A stretch of DNA of 64,000 nt. It comes from Pelagimonas phthalicica (GTDB lineage Bacteria > Pseudomonadota > Alphaproteobacteria > Rhodobacterales > Rhodobacteraceae). The stretch's first letter is position 1; every line of letters begins with the position of its first letter. The translations under genes were made by a program, and so were the position numbers. The notes under the pieces are model-generated. The model was not told the origin of the DNA, did no database searches, and saw only the letters and a list, made by a program, of their open reading frames with translations. The DNA is taken from assembly GCF_004364805.1 (NCBI RefSeq), contig NZ_SOAP01000001.1, positions 124,001 to 188,000 on the forward strand. The letters are read 5' to 3'. Shown piece by piece: positions 52,723 to 62,778 of the stretch.

Positions 52723-53329
52723 GCAGCATTCCCGGTGCCTCCATCTCAAGAGCGACAGGCCCGGAGACCTCATTAGAGGTGCCAATCCGTGTATTTGGCG
52801 AAAAATCGATCCCGTCGATCGGCCAGCGCAGACCAAGCGACGTGCCGCGCAGGTTCGTCATAGGAAAGAGCGAGAAGCGCAGGCCTTTGGGCAGGTTCAG
52901 CTGCAGTTTCGGCGGGCAGAGCAAGACGATGTCATCCTCGCCCACCAACACACAGCGCCGATCAGCGCGGCGCACCAGCACGTTGAAGACCGCCAATTGG
53001 TGATCCACCCGCGCGCCCAGAAACCCATGCGCCAAAACCAGCGGAGCCTCGATATGGCGCAGGCATTTGTCAAAGTCGGTGCTGTCCTGTTCGGCGATAT
53101 GTTGCAGCACACCGGGCGCAAGCCGCGCCTGCAACTCGGTAGACAAACTGTCCATATCCCCGATCACCGAATCGGGCATATGCCCGCGCGCCAGCAATTC
53201 TGCCGCCCCGCCATCGGCGGCAACAGCGCATTTTGTGTCAGAAAGCGCCTTGGTTAACGCTGCGTCAGCGCACCTTCCGCCGCCGACCAATAAAACAGGG
53301 CTCTCGCTGTGAACAATTTTAGTATTCAT
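52640..53329 (-). CDS. Thiamine diphosphokinase
   Basis: 229 residues from ATG 53329 (MNTKIVHSESPVLLVGGG). Converts thiamine to thiamine diphosphate with ATP. Family motifs: AADGGAAELLARGHMPDSVIGDMDSL, EQDSTDFDKCLRHI, HGFLGARVDHQLAVFNVL, and a C-terminal half ending GTSNEVSGPVALEMEAPGMLLILPPE. It converges on and overlaps the EamA gene by 83 bp. No other thiamine gene is close. Confidence 0.9.
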   Translation of the reverse strand: MNTKIVHSESPVLLVGGGRCADAALTKALSDTKCAVAADGGAAELLARGHMPDSVIGDMDSLSTELQARLAPGVLQHIAEQDSTDFDKCLRHIEAPLVLAHGFLGARVDHQLAVFNVLVRRADRRCVLVGEDDIVLLCPPKLQLNLPKGLRFSLFPMTNLRGTSLGLRWPIDGIDFSPNTRIGTSNEVSGPVALEMEAPGMLLILPPEALDPVLDGLQSAPLTWPARAE

Positions 53330-53467
53330 GTCCAATTAATGGCCTTTTGGGAAACAGATCACAATCTAGCCACGAAATGATACGCTGATGATCACAGATT
53401 CGGTCACCTTTCGTCGCGGTCGTCATGGTAAACACATTGTTGCAGAACGAATGAAAGTGAGCAGCAC

Positions 53468-55885
53468 ATGGTGAGTTCGAGCAAGATTCTCACGGTGTCT
53501 TATGGCACCTTTTCCTGCACCGCAGAAGGATTCGAAGATCCTTTGGCGGTGATGAAGGACACAACACATTTCTTCCGCTCCGTTGTCGGAGAGGACCGGT
53601 TCTTTGGTGCCGAACCCCCGCAATTTGATCCGGAGCTGGCGTCAGAATTGATGCGTCAACAGATTTCCGCCCCCGAAGGTGGCAAGATTCAACTGGATCT
53701 GCCCAGCGGTGTTGCCGCTGCTTCTTCTGGTGCCTTGGCCGCCGCCCTGGCCGCTGGCCCTGCCCGCGCCAAACCCGAGGAATCGGTTTTGGAAGAGGCT
53801 CTTCCAGATGATGCGACCATCGAAGCCACCGCTTATGAACCAGCGCCCTCGCCCGATCTCAGTGATGAGGTTGCGCTTGAGGATGACGCGGCAGACAACC
53901 AAGGCGATGATACATATGAGATGACTGATCCCGATGCGTCTGCATTTGCCGCAGACGATATGGATCTGTCAGCCGACCTGGCTGGCCCGGCTGAGGATGC
54001 GCCTGCTCCGCATTCCACCGGTGCCGCCAGCGTCGCGGCCAAACTGGCGCGCATTCGTGCTGTCGTGTCAGACAATGAAGCCGAGGATTCCACGCCTGAA
54101 CCAACCGCTCCGACCGCCGAAGCCCCCGCCGAGGAAAGCTTTGACGAAGACACGCTGAGCGCGCTGCTGGGTGGAACCCTGTCCGAACCGGCCCCAGAGG
54201 CCCCGGCAGAGGTCGACACCGCGCAGGACGTGGCCGAGGAAGAGGACAATCTCTTTACCGACACCATCGCCAGCGTCATGCAGTCTGCCTCAGACGAGAT
54301 GGCCGTGGCAGTTGAGGATGTGCCAAATGTTGATGATGTGCTGGATGCGGCCTTTGACGAAGAGGATGAAGATTTTGATCTGATGTCCGCTTTAGATCAG
54401 GTCGATCAGGCCGAGGCGGCAGAGACTGTCACCGAAGAACTTGCTGACCTGTCCGATGAGGGGGCGGAAATCTCTGTCGATGATGCCCTGACCACCTGGG
54501 ATGAGGACAAGCGCGATGACAGTGCCGATCTGGCTGACACCCTGGCCAGCCTGACCGACACCGCGTTTGATGATGAGTATGATGACGGTCTCTTTGACGA
54601 CGAACCGCTCGAGGCCACCGTCGCCGAAGCCGTCGCAGAACCGGAACCTGCGCCCGCACCCGAACCGGCCCCGCGCCGCGTACGTGCTCGCGTGGTCAAA
54701 GTAAAACGCACAGCCTTTGAGCAAGCGGTTCAATCCGGTCAGCTTGAGGAAATCGAAGAACCTGACGTCGAAGACAAGCCGCTATCCGCGCCGCTTTCTG
54801 CGACAAGCAGCCTGTCGGATGAGGACGAAGATGATCTCGCCCGCGAATTGGCGGCTGTCAAAGCAGAGCTTGCGGGCGGCATGGAAGGTTGGGACGACGA
54901 GGAAACGCCCGAAGTGCAGGCCTCGGATGCCGAGCCGGTCGCACAGGATGACGACGATTGGGGCTGGGATGACGAAGAGGACGAGGATTTAGCAGAGGTT
55001 GCCGATGACATGTCCGAACCGCTCCGCCTCGAAGATCCGGTATCCACACCAGAGCCCGAGATTGATCTGAGCGCCGCGATTGACGGGGCCCGCAAGGCGG
55101 TGAAACTGGCCAGCCCGGCCCGCGCCATGCTGACCGAGCAAAGCGTCGAAGACTTTGATGAGTCGCGCATTCTCGACCAGACCAATACCGAGCTGGAAGA
55201 GCCCGAAGGCAACCGTCGCCGCAGCGCCATTGCGCATCTGCGCGCCGCTGTTGCCGCGACCAAGGCGGACCGGCTTTTGGGCCGCAAACCCACCGAGGCC
55301 GAGGAAACCGAACCTTATCGCGAGGATCTGGCCAGTGTCGTGCGCCCCCGTCGCCCGCAATCTGGCGGCGCGCGTACGGAACGCCCCAGCGCCGAGCCTG
55401 TTCAGGCCGCACCGTTGAAACTGGTGGCAGAACAGCGGGTTGTCCAGGACGACGTCACTGCGGCACCAGCTGAAGCACCGGCACCAGCCCCGGTCACTCC
55501 GGTTCGTCCCCGCCGCGTGGCGCGCTCCAATACGCCCTCGCCGCGTGCTGCACGCCCTCATGAGGAAAGCGCCCCCGCCCCGATGGCCCAGCCAAGCGGC
55601 GATGGTGATTTCGCCGCCTATGCCGAAAGCGTCGGAGCCAGCGAATTGCCCGACCTGCTCGAAGCAGCGGCGGCCTATATGTCCTATGTCGAAGGCATGG
55701 AACAATTCTCGCGCCCGCAACTGATGACCACCGTGCGTCAGGCCGAGACAGGCGAATCCAGCCGCGAAGATCGCTTGCGCAGCTTTGGCCAGCTTTTGCG
55801 CGATGGCAAAATCGAAAAGACATCCGGCGGTCGCTTTACCGCGTCCGAGCGGATCAGCTTTAAACCGTCACGGGCTGCCGGGTAA
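53468..55885 (+). CDS. Large acidic, mostly disordered protein with conserved ends
   Basis: 805 residues. The N-terminal 60 residues (KILTVSYGTFSCTAEGFEDPLAVMKDTTHFFRSVVGEDRFFGAEPP) form a compact conserved domain that, as I recall, recurs in Rhodobacterales proteins sometimes labelled CheA without any kinase domain. Residues 70-640 are rich in Asp, Glu, Ala and Pro and look disordered, with basic patches (RRVRARVVKVKRTAFEQAV). The last 100 residues (DFAAYAESVGASELPDLLEAAAAYMSYVEGMEQFSRPQLM...SSREDRLRSFGQLLRDGKIEKTSGGRFTASERI) look like a winged-helix-type domain. No kinase, receiver or membrane segment. Function unknown. A strong terminator follows. Confidence 0.82.
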   Translation: MVSSSKILTVSYGTFSCTAEGFEDPLAVMKDTTHFFRSVVGEDRFFGAEPPQFDPELASELMRQQISAPEGGKIQLDLPSGVAAASSGALAAALAAGPARAKPEESVLEEALPDDATIEATAYEPAPSPDLSDEVALEDDAADNQGDDTYEMTDPDASAFAADDMDLSADLAGPAEDAPAPHSTGAASVAAKLARIRAVVSDNEAEDSTPEPTAPTAEAPAEESFDEDTLSALLGGTLSEPAPEAPAEVDTAQDVAEEEDNLFTDTIASVMQSASDEMAVAVEDVPNVDDVLDAAFDEEDEDFDLMSALDQVDQAEAAETVTEELADLSDEGAEISVDDALTTWDEDKRDDSADLADTLASLTDTAFDDEYDDGLFDDEPLEATVAEAVAEPEPAPAPEPAPRRVRARVVKVKRTAFEQAVQSGQLEEIEEPDVEDKPLSAPLSATSSLSDEDEDDLARELAAVKAELAGGMEGWDDEETPEVQASDAEPVAQDDDDWGWDDEEDEDLAEVADDMSEPLRLEDPVSTPEPEIDLSAAIDGARKAVKLASPARAMLTEQSVEDFDESRILDQTNTELEEPEGNRRRSAIAHLRAAVAATKADRLLGRKPTEAEETEPYREDLASVVRPRRPQSGGARTERPSAEPVQAAPLKLVAEQRVVQDDVTAAPAEAPAPAPVTPVRPRRVARSNTPSPRAARPHEESAPAPMAQPSGDGDFAAYAESVGASELPDLLEAAAAYMSYVEGMEQFSRPQLMTTVRQAETGESSREDRLRSFGQLLRDGKIEKTSGGRFTASERISFKPSRAAG

Positions 55886-55910
55886 CCGCTCCAGCCCCAA
55901 CCAAAGACAA

Positions 55911-55939
55911 AAGGCGACCCAAGCGGGTCGCCTTTTTTT
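55911..55939 (+). terminator. Rho-independent terminator after the 805-residue protein gene
   Basis: GGCGACCC-AAGC-GGGTCGCC is followed by TTTTTTTC, 25 bp past the stop codon. Confidence 0.93.
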
Positions 55940-56017
55940 CATGTCTCACGCGCGCGTTTGTCCGCGATGGGACGGTGGGCGGGGCGCCTTTGCGCAGCAA
56001 ACAGCGCCGCACCGTTC

Positions 56018-56260
56018 CTAGTCTTGGCCGTCTTCCGGATCCGCATCCGGATCCGCCTGCCCAATCCCCAAAAAGATTGGTTTCAGCGGAAAAACCCAGC
56101 CAATGCCCAGCGCCACATAGATCACAAATTGTACAAAGCGCGGCAGATCAGACACCCCAACGCGGTTGGCGATGCTCACCGCCACCACCACGTAAATCGG
56201 CATGCCAATCAGCAAGATCACCAGCGCCCAGCGCCGCCGGGCTTTGTAACTCAGAGCCAC
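56018..56260 (-). CDS. DUF2842 family small membrane protein
   Basis: 80 residues from a GTG at 56260 (VALSYKARRRWALVILLIGMPIYVVVAVSI), where homologues start ALSYK. The GTG lies 4 bp after the purA stop with GAGG upstream. The ATT start at 56302 lies within purA. Two membrane helices, then an acidic tail (GQADPDADPEDGQD). Co-transcribed with purA. No known function. Confidence 0.82.
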   Translation of the reverse strand: MALSYKARRRWALVILLIGMPIYVVVAVSIANRVGVSDLPRFVQFVIYVALGIGWVFPLKPIFLGIGQADPDADPEDGQD

Positions 56261-56264
56261 AGGA

Positions 56265-57578
56265 TCAATCCTCGAACGGGTCAGTGACCAGGATGGTATC
56301 ATCCCGCTCAGGCGAGGTCGACAGCAGCGCCACCGGGCATTCGATCAACTCTTCGACACGGCGCACATATTTGATTGCATTGGCGGGCAGATCATTCCAG
56401 CTGCGCGCGCCCTCGGTGCTTTCGCTCCACCCGTCAATCTCTTCATAGATCGGGGTGCAGCGCGCCTGTTGATCGGCGGCAGTGGGCAGGTAATCCAGAC
56501 GATCCCCATCCAACTCATAGCCCACACAGATCTTGAGCTTTTCAAACCCGTCCAGCACGTCAAGCTTGGTCAGGCAGATGCCTTTGATGCCCGACGTCGC
56601 ACAAGTCTGGCGCACCAGCGCCGCATCAAACCAGCCACAGCGGCGCTGACGTCCGGTTGTGGTGCCAAATTCATGGCCGCGCTCGCCCAGACGTTGTCCA
56701 TCCGCATCCGGCTTGCCCTCTGCATCCAGCAATTCGGTCGGGAAAGGCCCCTCACCCACGCGGGTCGTATAGGCTTTGACGATCCCAAGCACATAATCAA
56801 TCGAGCCAGGACCGATGCCAACGCCGGTCGCCGCCTGACCCGCAATCACATTCGAAGAGGTCACAAAGGGATAGGTGCCAAAATCGATATCCAGCAAAGC
56901 GCCTTGCGCGCCTTCAAACAGGATGCGTTTGCCCGCCTTGCGCTTTTCGTTGAGCACTTTCCAAACCGGCGCGGCATAAGGCAGGATATCCTGCGCAATC
57001 TCTTTCAACTGCGTGATCAGCGCGTCGCGATCTACGGCTTCGATGCCCAGACCTTTGCGCAACGGGTCATGATGTTGCAGGGCGCGATCCACGCGCGCCT
57101 CAAGCGTTGCATCATCCGCCAGATCCGCCACGCGGATCGAACGGCGCCCCACCTTATCCTCATAAGCCGGGCCGATGCCGCGCCCTGTGGTGCCAATCTT
57201 GGTACCCTTGCTGGCGGCCTCTTCGCGGGCGCGATCCAGCTCGCCGTGAATCGGCAGGATCAGCGGCGTGTTTTCGGCGATCATCAGTGTCTCGGGCGAA
57301 ATCGTCACGCCCTGCTCGCGCACGGTGGCGATCTCTTTGACCAGATGCCAAGGGTCCAGCACAACACCGTTACCAATCACCGACAGCTTGCCGCCGCGAA
57401 CAACGCCAGAGGGAAGCGCATGAAGTTTATAGACTTTTCCGTCCACAACCAGCGTGTGACCGGCATTGTGGCCACCTTGAAAACGCGCGATCACATCCGC
57501 GCGGCTCGACAGCCAATCCACAATCTTGCCTTTGCCTTCGTCGCCCCACTGAGCGCCCACGACAACTACATTCGCCAT
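56265..57578 (-). CDS. purA: Adenylosuccinate synthetase PurA
   Basis: Converts IMP and aspartate to adenylosuccinate using GTP, the first committed step to AMP. 437 residues from ATG 57578 ([21 protein letters not shown]). The GTP loop GDEGKGK is at residues 12-18; [26 protein letters not shown] and the C-terminal [15 protein letters not shown] are present. The reading frame upstream to 57677 is not conserved. It overlaps nothing and precedes a DUF2842 gene. Confidence 0.97.
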   Translation of the reverse strand: MANVVVVGAQWGDEGKGKIVDWLSSRADVIARFQGGHNAGHTLVVDGKVYKLHALPSGVVRGGKLSVIGNGVVLDPWHLVKEIATVREQGVTISPETLMIAENTPLILPIHGELDRAREEAASKGTKIGTTGRGIGPAYEDKVGRRSIRVADLADDATLEARVDRALQHHDPLRKGLGIEAVDRDALITQLKEIAQDILPYAAPVWKVLNEKRKAGKRILFEGAQGALLDIDFGTYPFVTSSNVIAGQAATGVGIGPGSIDYVLGIVKAYTTRVGEGPFPTELLDAEGKPDADGQRLGERGHEFGTTTGRQRRCGWFDAALVRQTCATSGIKGICLTKLDVLDGFEKLKICVGYELDGDRLDYLPTAADQQARCTPIYEEIDGWSESTEGARSWNDLPANAIKYVRRVEELIECPVALLSTSPERDDTILVTDPFED

Positions 57579-57652
57579 AACACATCCTTTTCGGTGATGG
57601 TTTTCAAACCCGCGCCGGTATATCCAAGCGACACGCAACAGGAAACCGTAAA

Positions 57653-58135
57653 ATGGCCGCAGGTGCAGAAAACGCATATCGTTATGATTGGGCCGAGGCT
57701 GCAGATGCCCCGGCCTTGGGTCAGGTCATGTATGCAGCAATCCATAGTGACCCCAGCCCCTATAGCGCAGCGCAGCGGCAGGCCTGGCTGGCCACGCCGC
57801 CGGATGGGTCGGGGTGGCGGGCAAAGCTGGCAGCGCAACACGTCGCGGTAGCGCGCAGCGGCCAAGCCCCCATCGGGATGATGACGCTGGACGATACGGG
57901 CTATCTGGATCTGGCCTTTATTCATCCCGATTTTCAGGGCCAAGGTCACCTGCGTCACCTCTGGGCCATGATCTCTGAAAAGGCGCGCACCTTGGGCTGC
58001 AGGGATATCACCACCCATGCCAGCCTATCCGCCCAAGCCCCGTTTACAGCGCTTGGTTTTAAACTGATCCGTCACGAAGAAGTCGAGAAAGACGGCCAAT
58101 TCCTAAAACGTGCCGAAATGCGGTTTGTGTTGTAA
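57653..58135 (+). CDS. GNAT family N-acetyltransferase
   Basis: 160 residues. The acetyl-CoA binding region is [24 protein letters not shown], with the GNAT motif A pattern (Q/RxxGxG/A) seen as QGQGHLR. The C-terminal [24 protein letters not shown] fits motif B. The substrate is not predictable. It diverges from purA. Confidence 0.85.
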   Translation: MAAGAENAYRYDWAEAADAPALGQVMYAAIHSDPSPYSAAQRQAWLATPPDGSGWRAKLAAQHVAVARSGQAPIGMMTLDDTGYLDLAFIHPDFQGQGHLRHLWAMISEKARTLGCRDITTHASLSAQAPFTALGFKLIRHEEVEKDGQFLKRAEMRFVL

Positions 58136-58198
58136 AGGCGCTGGACCTCTCACACCAATCCGTTAGACCTGACATCACCAAATATGCGGAGACCCGAG

Positions 58199-58594
58199 AT
58201 GAGTTTTGCCCTGCGTTGGCTGTTTGCCTTTGTCCTTTTGGCCGCGACCTATAACCCGACCGAGTGGAATTTCACCCGTTGGGCCATGGCCAATTGGGAG
58301 GGTAACCTACCGGTCACGGTGCTGACGGCTTTGATCCTGATGGTTGGCTATATCATCTATATCCGCGCCACTCTGCGCAGCATTGGGCTGTTTGGCATGC
58401 TCTTGGTTCTGGCGCTGGTCGGCGCGATCCTTTGGGTGCTTTGGGATTTTGGTCTGCTTGATCTCAGCAACCCGCAGCTTTCGACCTGGATCGGCATTTT
58501 CGCTCTGTCGATCGTTTTGGGCGTTGGCCTGAGCTGGTCGATCATCCGCCGCCGCCTTTCTGGTCAGGTCGATACGGACGACGTCGAAGAGTGA
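58199..58594 (+). CDS. DUF6524 family membrane protein
   Basis: 131 residues from ATG 58199 (MSFALRWLFAFVLLAATYNPTEWNFTRWA), with GGAG at 7 bp. An upstream in-frame start at 58184 is less likely. Four membrane segments. The ATYNPTEWNFTRW stretch is the family signature as I remember it. Function unknown. A bidirectional hairpin follows the stop. Confidence 0.78.
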   Translation: MSFALRWLFAFVLLAATYNPTEWNFTRWAMANWEGNLPVTVLTALILMVGYIIYIRATLRSIGLFGMLLVLALVGAILWVLWDFGLLDLSNPQLSTWIGIFALSIVLGVGLSWSIIRRRLSGQVDTDDVEE

Positions 58595-58596
58595 CT

Positions 58597-58619
58597 GTAG
58601 GGTGGGGTTTTACCCCACC
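58597..58619. repeat. GTAGGGTGGGG palindrome, copy 2, between convergent genes
   Basis: GTAGGGTGGGGTTTTACC then CCACC, nearly identical to 34124-34146. It starts 2 bp after the DUF6524 stop and contains the stop codon of the nitrile hydratase accessory gene on the minus strand. It could terminate both. Confidence 0.7.
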
Positions 58620-58942
58620 TTCACCTCACCCGCATTCAAATGCACCGGATGCCCATGGGGCGTGGCCAGATAGGCGCGTTCCCAACCGGCCTTCAATTCG
58701 GCCAAAGCCCCGGCATCGGCCACTTGTTTTTGCGCACAAATGCGCTCCAGCGCCGTGATCCACGCCAGAAAGTAATCATCCCCGCCATTCAGCTCGCGCG
58801 ATACGCCGTGCTCTTGCAAGACCGCGCCAAAACATTGCGTCCATTCCCGCCAATCAAACACACCTTCCGCGTTCAAATGTACAGCCAAGGCAAAGGCCTG
58901 AGCGTGCCAGGGGGCTTCAAAAACAGGTTCCGGCGCACTCAT
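58610..58942 (-). CDS. Nitrile hydratase accessory protein (activator, P14K-like)
   Basis: 110 residues beginning EPVFEAPWHAQAFALAVHLNAEGVFDWREWTQCFGAVL, the N-terminal pattern of nitrile hydratase accessory proteins, which resemble the beta subunit N-terminus and help insert cobalt into the alpha subunit. Its start overlaps the beta-subunit stop by 4 bp. Last gene of a three-gene operon alpha-beta-accessory. Confidence 0.88.
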   Translation of the reverse strand: MSAPEPVFEAPWHAQAFALAVHLNAEGVFDWREWTQCFGAVLQEHGVSRELNGGDDYFLAWITALERICAQKQVADAGALAELKAGWERAYLATPHGHPVHLNAGEVKVG

Positions 58943-59619
58943 GTCACCGGTTCCAGATAACTTTGCCAGAGGTCACAAGTCACCTCATCCCCGGCCCGCT
59001 CCGGCTCGCCCCAGAGATCGCCAGCATCGAAAACCACGGTGTATAGCGGCTCGGGCTGCTCGCCCAACCGATGCGCGGCGGCGTCTGGCAAGACGTGACA
59101 TCCATGGGAAAGGATGATCTCCCCCTCCACCCCTGCGGCATAGGCCGGTAATCGAGTATGACCGCCATCGAGCATCACATTACGGGCGATGCGGCGGGTG
59201 CGCACCTTGTCCCCGATTGCGAATTTTGGTGCTGCCCCGTCACGATTTGCCGGACCACCCGCAGCCAAAACCGTAGCGACTCGCGATGCGCTCAGCTTGC
59301 GCTCTTGCAGCTCTTTCGGAGCAGGTTGAGGAGCCGCCCCGGCCAGTTCCTCGCGCGTGACAACGCCCCCATCAACCAGCAGATCTGCAAGGCCCCCCAT
59401 CCACTTTTCATAATAGGTGAAGCGGCAGTAATCCTTGGGTGACAGGCATTCGCGGGCATGGCGGGAAATGTCGATATTCCACTTGCCCAAGGCCCCCGCC
59501 GCCAAGGTGACCGCCAAGGCCCGCGCGTGCCACTCGGTTTCGAAAACCGGCTCATCCGTGCCCGCAATCGGAATGGGCCCGTCGCCAAAACGGCCGCCCA
59601 TATCATGCACCCGGCTCAT
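58939..59619 (-). CDS. Nitrile hydratase subunit beta
   Basis: 226 residues from ATG 59619 ([37 protein letters not shown]). The N-terminal HDMGG and the [23 protein letters not shown] stretch are standard. The C-terminal SH3-like domain shows [28 protein letters not shown] and [14 protein letters not shown]. It forms the active site with the alpha subunit and hydrates nitriles to amides. It overlaps both neighbours by 4 bp. Confidence 0.94.
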   Translation of the reverse strand: MSRVHDMGGRFGDGPIPIAGTDEPVFETEWHARALAVTLAAGALGKWNIDISRHARECLSPKDYCRFTYYEKWMGGLADLLVDGGVVTREELAGAAPQPAPKELQERKLSASRVATVLAAGGPANRDGAAPKFAIGDKVRTRRIARNVMLDGGHTRLPAYAAGVEGEIILSHGCHVLPDAAAHRLGEQPEPLYTVVFDAGDLWGEPERAGDEVTCDLWQSYLEPVT

Positions 59620-60266
59620 GCGCCTTGCTCCTTGGCGAGACCGGTACCGATCATCGACTCCCGTGTGACCAGTTTGGCCAGGTCTTCCTGGCTCAAGCCT
59701 TCGCTTCCGGCAGGACGCTGGGGCACCACGAGATAGCGGATTTCGGCAGTCGAATCCCACACCCGAACCTTTTTACCCTCGGGCAAGGTCAGGCCAAATT
59801 CTGCCAGAACCTTGCGCGGCTCGCGCACAACGCGGGCACGGTAAGCATCGGATTTGTACCAGCCGGGTGGTATACCCAAAAGCGGCCAAGGATAGCAGGA
59901 GCACAAGGTACAAACGACAACGTTATGCGTGTCATCCGTGTTCTCAACCGCCACCATATGTTCGCCCTGACGCCCATAAAACCCCATCTCGCTTACCGCC
60001 GCTGTGGCATCGGTCAGCAAGGCGCGGTGAAAATCCTCATCCGCCCAGGCCCGCGCCACCACTGCCGCGCCGTTTTGCGGGCCGATCTTGTTGGCATAGG
60101 TTTCGATGATTTCATCCAACGCCGCCGGGTCCAGCAACCCTTTGCGTTCCAACAAGGTTTCCAAGGCCTTGACCCGCAAAGCCGGGTCCGGAGGCAACAA
60201 TGTGTGCGGGTGGTCGTGGTCGTGATGATCATGTGGCATGGCGCGACTTTGGCTGCTGTTCGCCAT
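59616..60266 (-). CDS. Nitrile hydratase subunit alpha (cobalt type)
   Basis: 216 residues. The metal-binding claw [15 protein letters not shown] has Thr after the first Cys, the hallmark of cobalt rather than iron enzymes. An unusual N-terminal run ([12 protein letters not shown], residues 10-21) is rich in histidine and aspartate and could bind metal. ATG 60266 or 60239 are both possible starts. The order alpha-beta-accessory is that of most cobalt-type operons. It hydrates nitriles to amides in the cytoplasm. No amidase is adjacent. Confidence 0.95.
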   Translation of the reverse strand: MANSSQSRAMPHDHHDHDHPHTLLPPDPALRVKALETLLERKGLLDPAALDEIIETYANKIGPQNGAAVVARAWADEDFHRALLTDATAAVSEMGFYGRQGEHMVAVENTDDTHNVVVCTLCSCYPWPLLGIPPGWYKSDAYRARVVREPRKVLAEFGLTLPEGKKVRVWDSTAEIRYLVVPQRPAGSEGLSQEDLAKLVTRESMIGTGLAKEQGA

Positions 60267-60382
60267 GCCGTCCAGTGCTTTGTGTCCGATCTGACAAGAC
60301 TACCGCTTGCGCCGCCTCGCCAAACCTCCTACATAGCCCGGCAGAACCGCACGCATCTCGCCGAACGCTTATCGTAGGTCCC

Positions 60383-60757
60383 ATGGAAAACGTTATTCTC
60401 ATCGTCCACCTTCTTCTTGCCCTCGCCTTGATTGGCGTGGTGCTTATGCAGCGTTCCGAAGGCGGCGGCCTTGGCATGGGTGGCGGCGGTGGCGGGGCCA
60501 TGAGCCAACGCTCGGCAGCGACCGCAATGGGCAAGCTGACATGGATTCTGGCGATTGCCTTTATCATCACCTCGCTCACGCTGACGGTGATTTCTGCGCG
60601 CAACGCAACCGGCACCTCGATCCTTGATCGCGTGGGCGGCAGCGCCCCGGCGGCTGTTGAACCTGCCGCACCGGGCGAAGGTCTGGACACAGACGCGCTT
60701 CTGCCTCCGCCCTCTGCGGACGGTGGCGACGCCCCATCGGTGCCACGCGCCGACTGA
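60383..60757 (+). CDS. secG: Protein translocase subunit SecG
   Basis: 124 residues from ATG 60383 (MENVILIVHLLLALALIGVVLMQRSEGGGLGMGGG). Two membrane helices separated by a glycine-rich loop (GGGLGMGGGGGG) are characteristic. The C-terminal Pro/Ala-rich tail is an extension common in alphaproteobacteria. A terminator follows, so it ends before pyrG. Confidence 0.95.
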   Translation: MENVILIVHLLLALALIGVVLMQRSEGGGLGMGGGGGGAMSQRSAATAMGKLTWILAIAFIITSLTLTVISARNATGTSILDRVGGSAPAAVEPAAPGEGLDTDALLPPPSADGGDAPSVPRAD

Positions 60758-61134
60758 TCCGCGCCACAGCGCGATCCCAAACAAAAGGGCGGCTGATTGG
60801 GCCGCCCGTTCTTTTTCCTGAACCTCCCCGCGTTGCGTCGCGCAACGCGCCTGACTTGCTGATCCAGACCCGCCCTATGCTTTTCTTTGCCGACCTCACA
60901 AAGATACCTGGATCGCCTCGCTTTCCGGCTCTGCCCCAGCGCGCCCTTGTCGCGCCTGGCAAGCCGCCCGCCCAAACCACTACTGGCTGTGTTTGGCAAT
61001 TTTTCCGCAACATCATCTTGCGGCGATCTTGCCAAAGCGTCCCGAATCCTCTATATCTCGAGTCCCGTGATATAGCTTGGTCGCGACGCTGCCAGAGCTC
61101 ATAATAATACGCAAAATCACGGGGTTAGCCCAAT
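60758..61134. other. 377-bp intergenic region between secG and pyrG
   Basis: Contains the secG terminator and a GCGTTGCG-TCG-CGCAACGC hairpin at about 60831-60849. The rest should hold the pyrG promoter. No tRNA-like structure or further gene is seen. Confidence 0.6.
60787..60816 (+). terminator. Rho-independent terminator after secG
   Basis: GGGCGGC-TGATTGG-GCCGCCC is followed by GTTCTTTTT, 30 bp past the secG stop. Confidence 0.85.
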
Positions 61135-62778
61135 ATGGCACGCTTTATCTTCATCACCGGTGGTGTGGTCTCTTCGCTTGGTAAGGGTCTGGCATCTGCC
61201 GCGCTTGGCGCATTGCTACAGGCGCGCGGCTATTCGGTTCGCCTGCGCAAGCTTGACCCCTATCTGAACGTTGACCCCGGCACCATGTCGCCTTTTGAAC
61301 ATGGCGAAGTGTTCGTGACCGATGACGGGGCCGAGACCGATCTCGACCTTGGTCATTACGAACGCTTCACCGGTGTGCCTGCCTCGCGCACGGATTCGAT
61401 CAGCTCGGGCCGGGTCTATACCAATGTTCTGGAAAAAGAGCGTCGCGGCGATTACCTGGGCAAGACCATTCAGGTCATTCCGCATGTGACCAATGAAATC
61501 AAAGACTTCATTTCGATTGGCGAAGATGATGTTGATTTCATGCTGTGCGAAATTGGCGGCACCGTGGGCGATATCGAAGGCCTGCCGTTTTTCGAAGCCA
61601 TCCGCCAATTCGCCAATGACAAGCCGCGCGGCCAGTGCATTTTCATGCACCTGACCCTGCTGCCCTATATCAAGGCGTCCGGTGAGCTGAAGACCAAGCC
61701 GACCCAACACTCGGTGAAAGAGCTGCGCTCGATTGGCCTGGCTCCCGACATTCTGGTCTGTCGCTCCGAAGGGCCGATCCCCAAGAAAGAACGTGAAAAG
61801 CTGGCGCTGTTCTGCAATGTGCGCCCCGATAGCGTCATCGCCGCGCAGGATCTGAAATCCATCTACGAGGCCCCATTGGCCTATCACCGCGAGGGTATGG
61901 ATCAGGCGGTGCTGGACGCGTTCGGCATTGCCCCGGCACCCAAACCCAACCTCGACAAATGGGAAGACGTGGCCGACCGCGTGTTCAACCCCGAGGGTGA
62001 AGTGAACGTGGCGATTGTCGGCAAATACGTTCAGCTCGAAGACGCCTATAAATCCATTGCCGAGGCGCTGACCCATGGCGGTATGGCCAACCGGGTCAAG
62101 GTCAATGTGGAATGGGTCGATGCAGAGACTTTTGACCGCGAAGACGCCGCGCCGCATCTTGAGAAATTTGACGCCATCCTGGTGCCCGGCGGCTTTGGCG
62201 AGCGCGGCACCGAAGGGAAAATCAAAGCGGCACAATTCGCGCGCGAAAACAACGTGCCTTATCTCGGCATCTGCCTTGGCATGCAAATGGCAGTGATCGA
62301 AGCGGCCCGTAATGTCGCCGGTCTGACGGCTGCGGGGTCAGAAGAATTCGACCATGAAGCCGGGGAAAAACGTTTTGAACCGGTGGTTTACCACCTGAAA
62401 GAATGGGTCCAGGGCAACGAAAAAGTCTCGCGCAAGGTGACGGATGCCAAGGGTGGCACCATGCGCCTGGGGGCCTATGATGCCGTGCTGGCCGAAGGAT
62501 CGCGCGTCGCCAATGCCTATGGCACAACCACGATCGACGAGCGCCACCGCCACCGCTATGAGGTCGACATCAAGTATCGCGAACAGCTGGAAAAAGCCGG
62601 GCTGCGCTTTTCGGGTATGTCCCCGGATGGCCGCCTGCCTGAGATCGTGGAATGGCCGGATCACCCATGGTTCATCGGCGTTCAGTACCATCCAGAGCTG
62701 AAGTCCAAACCATTTGAGCCCCACCCCCTGTTCCGCGACTTTGTTCGTGCCGCGAAAGAGGCGTCTCGGTTGGTTTAG
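61135..62778 (+). CDS. pyrG: CTP synthase PyrG
   Basis: 547 residues. Makes CTP from UTP with glutamine and ATP. The synthetase domain begins [24 protein letters not shown], with [14 protein letters not shown] and [17 protein letters not shown]. The glutaminase domain carries the nucleophile in GICLGMQM at Cys380 and the His/Glu pair in [10 protein letters not shown]. It starts 377 bp after secG. Intact and highly conserved. Confidence 0.98.
   Translation: MARFIFITGGVVSSLGKGLASAALGALLQARGYSVRLRKLDPYLNVDPGTMSPFEHGEVFVTDDGAETDLDLGHYERFTGVPASRTDSISSGRVYTNVLEKERRGDYLGKTIQVIPHVTNEIKDFISIGEDDVDFMLCEIGGTVGDIEGLPFFEAIRQFANDKPRGQCIFMHLTLLPYIKASGELKTKPTQHSVKELRSIGLAPDILVCRSEGPIPKKEREKLALFCNVRPDSVIAAQDLKSIYEAPLAYHREGMDQAVLDAFGIAPAPKPNLDKWEDVADRVFNPEGEVNVAIVGKYVQLEDAYKSIAEALTHGGMANRVKVNVEWVDAETFDREDAAPHLEKFDAILVPGGFGERGTEGKIKAAQFARENNVPYLGICLGMQMAVIEAARNVAGLTAAGSEEFDHEAGEKRFEPVVYHLKEWVQGNEKVSRKVTDAKGGTMRLGAYDAVLAEGSRVANAYGTTTIDERHRHRYEVDIKYREQLEKAGLRFSGMSPDGRLPEIVEWPDHPWFIGVQYHPELKSKPFEPHPLFRDFVRAAKEASRLV

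Noticed and set aside
58610-60266. Functional link between the cobalt-type nitrile hydratase and cobS/cobT
   Set aside because: They are more than 50 kb apart and cobaltochelatase serves cobalamin, not nitrile hydratase metallation.
60758-61134. tRNA between secG and pyrG
   Set aside because: No acceptor stem or T-loop (GTTCGAATC-like) sequence is found; the hairpins are the terminator and a GC palindrome.
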